Source: Balanoglossus misakiensis | Taxonomy: Eukaryota > Hemichordata | DNA length: 64,000 nucleotides | Assembly (NCBI GenBank): GCA_040954595.2 | Contig: CM082594.2 | Location: forward strand, 4,960,001-5,024,000 | Direction: 5' to 3' | The notes under the pieces: model-generated | What the model saw: only the letters and a program-made list of their open reading frames with translations | Told to the model about the DNA's origin: nothing | Database searches by the model: none | Shown here: positions 35,631 to 64,000 of the stretch, piece after piece | Layout of the letters: each line of letters opens with the position of its first letter | How positions within the stretch are numbered: the first letter of the stretch is position 1 | Position numbers and translations under genes: made by a program

Positions 35631-36100
35631 GTTGTTGTCAATATAACGGAGTGTAGTACTACTGCACGAGTTCGATCACTTTCTGTGTACACTGCACAGG
35701 CCCACGCGATAAGATGCGCTTTTCTCTGGTGTGGTGGCTAAAAACTGCTAGTGGCCCTGGCACACAGCAACAAAGTCAATGTAAAACGTGCGCATATAAT
35801 TGAAACGAATTTCCCTCTCTCGAAAACCCCCCGAATTGGGTGATATTTCGAACTCTAGCAGAATTGTTTTTCTCTTGAGGAGAGTATCCGGAAATGCAAT
35901 GTGCGCATGTTCCGTGACCCCAGATTAAAAATTCGCGCCCTCAAATCAAGAAAACAAAAGTTTGCATCAATACGGTGAGGCGTGGCGCACCTTCTAATCG
36001 TTGCCCAACAACTCACTTTTATTGAAAAATTGAGTATTTAAAATAGTTGTACTTGTTGAATTTTGGACGGTGTAAAGAAAATCCACCATCTTGTCTCTTT
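35631..36100 (-). promoter_or_regulatory. TFCP2 promoter region
   Basis: Upstream of the TFCP2 start codon, with more CpG than its surroundings and no TATA box at a sensible distance. It contains TTCGCGCC (35932-35939, E2F-like) and TGCGCATG (NRF1-like, near 35902). A 5' UTR intron cannot be excluded. The assignment rests on position and composition. Confidence 0.5.
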
Positions 36101-36469
36101 GAGGTCAAAGTTCACAATCATCATTAAACCTGATCAGCTGATGATGATGGTTATCCATGGAAAACACTTATAATACAATCAAAACCTTGCGAGAATACCA
36201 TCTGTAGTTTGGTTCATTATATTTGGTGCAGTAATTCACTGCATATGACAATGCTGTCACGGTGCTCTACACAGCTAACCGACATCAGAACAATTTTGAT
36301 CTTAGATAACTTTATGAATATGCAAATCATGTTCACCAAAATTTAATCAGTTCTCATCATTCTGAACCTGTACTTATATACTGAATTTGATTTAACTCCA
36401 TTCTTCAGATGGCTGGCCTTTAATTCTTTAACTACAATGGTTTGTTCTAAACCCACTGTTTCCTATTAT

Positions 36470-36508
36470 AAAGTTGGACCTCTATAGATGGAACTGGGGG
36501 TGAAAGGG
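36470..36508 (-). repeat. Dispersed CCCTTTCACCCCC repeat copy
   Basis: Minus-strand reading CCCTTTCACCCCCAGTTCC then about 5 bases and AGAGGTCCAACTTT. Roughly three quarters of these 39 bp are shared with 52795-52833, including AAAGTTGGACCTCTA exactly. It lies between the GPATCH8 polyA signal and the TFCP2 promoter. Confidence 0.5.
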
Positions 36509-36589
36509 ATTTACAGACACAAACAAGACAGCCACAGACAACAGACTGTTCAGAGCACAGAAAATAACAAATGACCAACACAGAGAAAC

Positions 36590-39189
36590 TTGAAATAAAA
36601 GCTTGGTTTTATTTGAAATGCTAAATGAAACAGTCCAAAATCACAAAATTGTAGAATTTACATAATTCTCATTGCAAAACATTACAATGGCAGTACACAA
36701 GAAATTACTTTACAAAGGCATTATTCACATCCCTCAGAAGATGTAGGAATCTACTGGCCTCCCCCAAAATTAAAGTGGATTCTATTTCCAAATATATTCA
36801 GAAGTTCACAATTACACTTTTTTCAGCAGCTAGACAGCCCCTGTCATGTTGGTCGTTGAAAGAGGGTGCTGTTGTCAATTTTGGAGAACAGGACAGACTT
36901 TCTGTATTTCTGTATCAGGACGAGCCTAAAGTCATAACTCGTTAATTTAAAAAAAAGTTCAATAAAATAATTACAATGACAGTAAAATACAGAAGTGATC
37001 AGACCACCAGACTTCTCGTGTCTTTATAAACAAAAACAAATGCCACAAGACAAATGAGCATAGCAAAGTTTTTTTGTTCGGACTGCAATATAAATAACTG
37101 GACTCTGAAAATATTCTAACTGTACATGCAGAAAGTGATTGAGTTTGAATTTGAAGCACGTACTTGCCATTTTTTTTCTATTATTGCCTTAAATTCTATG
37201 CTGGTAACGGCCAATAAGTTTTGGAAGGTAAAATGCATTTTTTCGATCATAATCAACACACATATCCTGAAAGACGACTATATCACCATCTGCGTGGAAT
37301 AATTCCCCTCAGAAAATTCATCCCTATAGTACAATGGTCTCAACCATCAAAGCCCATATACAGAGGTGAACAGTGAGGGTGCCATCTTCTACAATGTAAC
37401 TCCAGTCAACAGCAGAGAAGGCACAATTGAAGTTTTTTTGTTTCCCCCAGTAAATGCCGTGTCGTCTACAAAAAACGCTATAGATACAGAACTGTACAAA
37501 GCTAAAAAGCATAAATTAAATTTGCATAATACAGAATATTGTACTTTTGTTGTCAGTGTAGACGGTCACTGACTTTCATTAAATAACGGTGTAAAAATTG
37601 ACAAGGAAAAAAATGTATCTCTCATGGTAACATTTTGAATTGGTGCAACTAGTCATAATACTTAGATGAAATTCAATTTTGAAAGTCTGAACTATATACT
37701 AATCTAAACTGAAAAATAACGAAAATGTTGCTAAATAACACTGCGTGGTTCAACTCTATTTTCTATGGACATGTACACTGAGAAATTATGTGTAAGGATC
37801 AAGTTTTTACAGCTCTACATATCTAAGCAAGCAGAAAATCGAATATGATACAAATCTTTGGTCTGCATGTATTTTTTTTAAAACACAACTCTACGGCACA
37901 TGTGGAAGTCTAATTTCCTTACAGAATAGTGACGGCATTCAACTGTTTCTTGTTTGATTTCTGAAGTAAAAATAGTTTGGGTACAGCCAGCTGGGAGTTG
38001 AGGAAGTCCATCAACACTATTATTATTAAACTGGCTTTGTTCCTGCTTTGTGTATTGGGTGCCTGCAACTGTGACTTGTGTTTGCAAGTAAACTGTATCT
38101 TGCTCTACATTCTCTGTGAATATCAAGTATCAGGAAAGGTAGTGTGTTCGTGCATTAAAAGGATAAGGAAACTCCATTTTCTCACAGGATATCTATAAAT
38201 TGCATATTTAACTGAAACAGACCATGGCTACTCAACAAACATAGTTGCATTTTGACTCCTGCTAGTACATAGGAGTACAGTAGATTTCAAAACCAATTTC
38301 CCAGACGAACTGGATCAATAGTACATGGGGTGTGAAACATTTTCTTCGTTTCACTCACAACTGTAATGGTGTGTGCAGCATATTTTAATTAAGAATTACA
38401 CATTCGCTCTAAAATGTTCTCGTAATATCGAACTCTAAATGCTAGGGAATGACAAAAAATTTCAAAAGCAGCACATTTCAATATTAAACCGATTGCACTT
38501 GCCACGCCAGTAATAAAGGATTGAAAGCACACAGGGAATTGTGGGAAATGACCAAAAACAGCACCGTGCAAACCTGCAGGGACACAATCTAGAACAGAGC
38601 AGTGATTTCTTTTATACACCACCCACATTTCTTTTCGTTCCCGTTTCCCCTGAAAAATGCACGAGGAACAAAAGTGGGTAAACGTGTATTACAATCGTAA
38701 ATTCAACAGTTGCCATGGAAGCAAAGAAATGTCTATAAAGGGTTTGCACTCTCTCTCTCTCTTGGTGGTATTTGTTACCTTATTTTCAACTCGATCTGAA
38801 GGCATTATGGTAATGATTACCTTTTGCATTGCTGCTCTCCCCTCCTCCCTGTAGCCTTCACAGAATATGACGACACACTTCAATCATATGCAAGTGAAAA
38901 TCAGAAAATAAATTGAAATGATACAAGGACATGATTACCACTCTGCACATGAAAGAAATTGTGTCTTCAAATTATGCCACAGACACACGGGAAGAGAGTT
39001 TAACCGAAATTTGATAACCAAAAGAATGCAACTTCACATCATCAAGGACAGAACTGGATAGCCCTTTCGTACTGAGAAGGTGGTGCAGTTTGGAGAGCTC
39101 TCTTATTATCAAATCACCCATCTCTGTTCTCAGCCAGAATTGCACGGTAAAGCTTGATATTTTCTTGAATCTTGAAATAAAACTCGCCC
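36590..39189 (-). other. Probable GPATCH8 3' UTR
   Basis: No further GPATCH8 exon or other gene is recognisable between the stop codon and a good polyA signal at 36613-36608. Frames here are short and carry no known motif. The stretch is AT-rich, with a CT repeat at about 38751-38761. The extent is inferred from the polyA signal, not from transcripts, and earlier polyA use is possible. Confidence 0.6.
36608..36613 (-). terminator. Polyadenylation signal AATAAA, candidate GPATCH8 3' end
   Basis: The minus strand reads CAAATAAAACC, followed within 15 to 45 nt by a T/GT-rich stretch (CTCTGTGTTGGTCATTTG) of the kind that serves as a downstream element. Cleavage would fall near 36,590. It lies about 960 bp upstream of the next gene's start codon, so the intergenic space is small. 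Confidence 0.55.
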
Positions 39190-63678
<24,489 letters not shown>

Positions 63679-64000
63679 CTGTAAGAAGCAACACACGGGA
63701 GACAACATTAATAGCGCTAAACTCACAACGCACCCAAAACAAGATGGGGGACGATTGAATCAGTCCTGAGATTATTTCCTGCACCATGCATTATCTACTA
63801 CTAATCAAGGCATCCCACACAAGCTTTAACACTATGGTAGGCTATTAACAAGAATGCTCTGTGTATACATGTAGTACCCAGAATGTGTTTGAGAGAAATC
63901 TTGCCTGTGTTAGTTGGCTTTAGTAAACTTTAAATTAATTACATGTGTGTGTGTGTTTTGGAAGATGGCATGAAATGCCTGTCACTTCAAACAGCATCGG
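63679..64000 (-). other. 5' flank or intron of GPATCH8, nothing notable
   Basis: Sequence upstream of the first visible exon. It holds a GT microsatellite near 63943-63956. The expected first coding exon (about 15 codons from the start methionine) was not found here. Confidence 0.5.

Overview
The window is nuclear DNA from an animal. Its genes are split into many small exons with standard GT/AG introns, and the introns are AT-rich and full of microsatellites and transposon scraps. By protein similarity I recognise three genes, all read on the minus strand and lying head to tail: a GPATCH8 orthologue (about 63.7 to 36.6 kb, 5' end outside the window), a CP2-family transcription factor of the TFCP2/UBP1/TFCP2L1 type (35.6 to 29.6 kb, complete) and a CLASP microtubule-binding protein (26.7 kb to beyond position 1, 3' part outside the window). 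Each gene resembles the vertebrate paralogues as a group, which suits an invertebrate bilaterian such as a marine deuterostome or lophotrochozoan. The species cannot be fixed from the sequence alone.

Region by region, from the right end. Positions 64.0 to 51.7 kb hold three GPATCH8 exons (acidic N-terminus and the G-patch, split over two exons) separated by very large introns. Positions 45.8 to 39.2 kb hold a coiled-coil exon, a zinc-finger exon, a Lys/Arg-rich exon and one giant 5.06 kb terminal exon with charged, RS-like, polyQ, Ala-Gln, His-rich and poly-Ala tracts. About 2.6 kb of probable 3' UTR runs to a polyA signal near 36.61 kb. Less than 1 kb of promoter-like DNA follows, and then the CP2 gene with 15 coding exons in 6 kb, which splice in frame to a 473-residue protein. 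A gap of about 3 kb leads to the CLASP promoter (CRE, YY1/TISU-like site), a non-coding first exon carrying a uORF, the start-codon exon at 26.1 kb, a 12-kb intron and six further exons (13.9 to 10.4 kb) that complete the TOG1 domain. The remaining 10 kb is CLASP intron, with a candidate alternative promoter and first exon at 5.3 to 5.8 kb.

The proteins act in separate processes: an RNA-processing type nuclear protein, a sequence-specific DNA-binding factor, and a microtubule plus-end rescue factor. Nothing suggests a shared pathway. CP2 and CLASP genes are also neighbours in human (CLASP2 with UBP1, CLASP1 with TFCP2L1), so the pairing looks ancient.

The non-coding DNA holds a pogo/Tigger-like MITE, a piggyBac-like MITE with TTAA ends, a dispersed CCCTTTCACCCCC-type repeat, a 33-bp tandem repeat with three inverted CCAAT boxes, a near-perfect fold-back, long C/G homopolymers and several direct-repeat nuclear-receptor sites. 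I found no tRNA, rRNA, CRISPR, bacterial operon or viral gene, and no obviously new biological system. The most useful leads are the alternative CLASP first exon, the conserved gene pairing and the unusual C-terminal repeats of GPATCH8.
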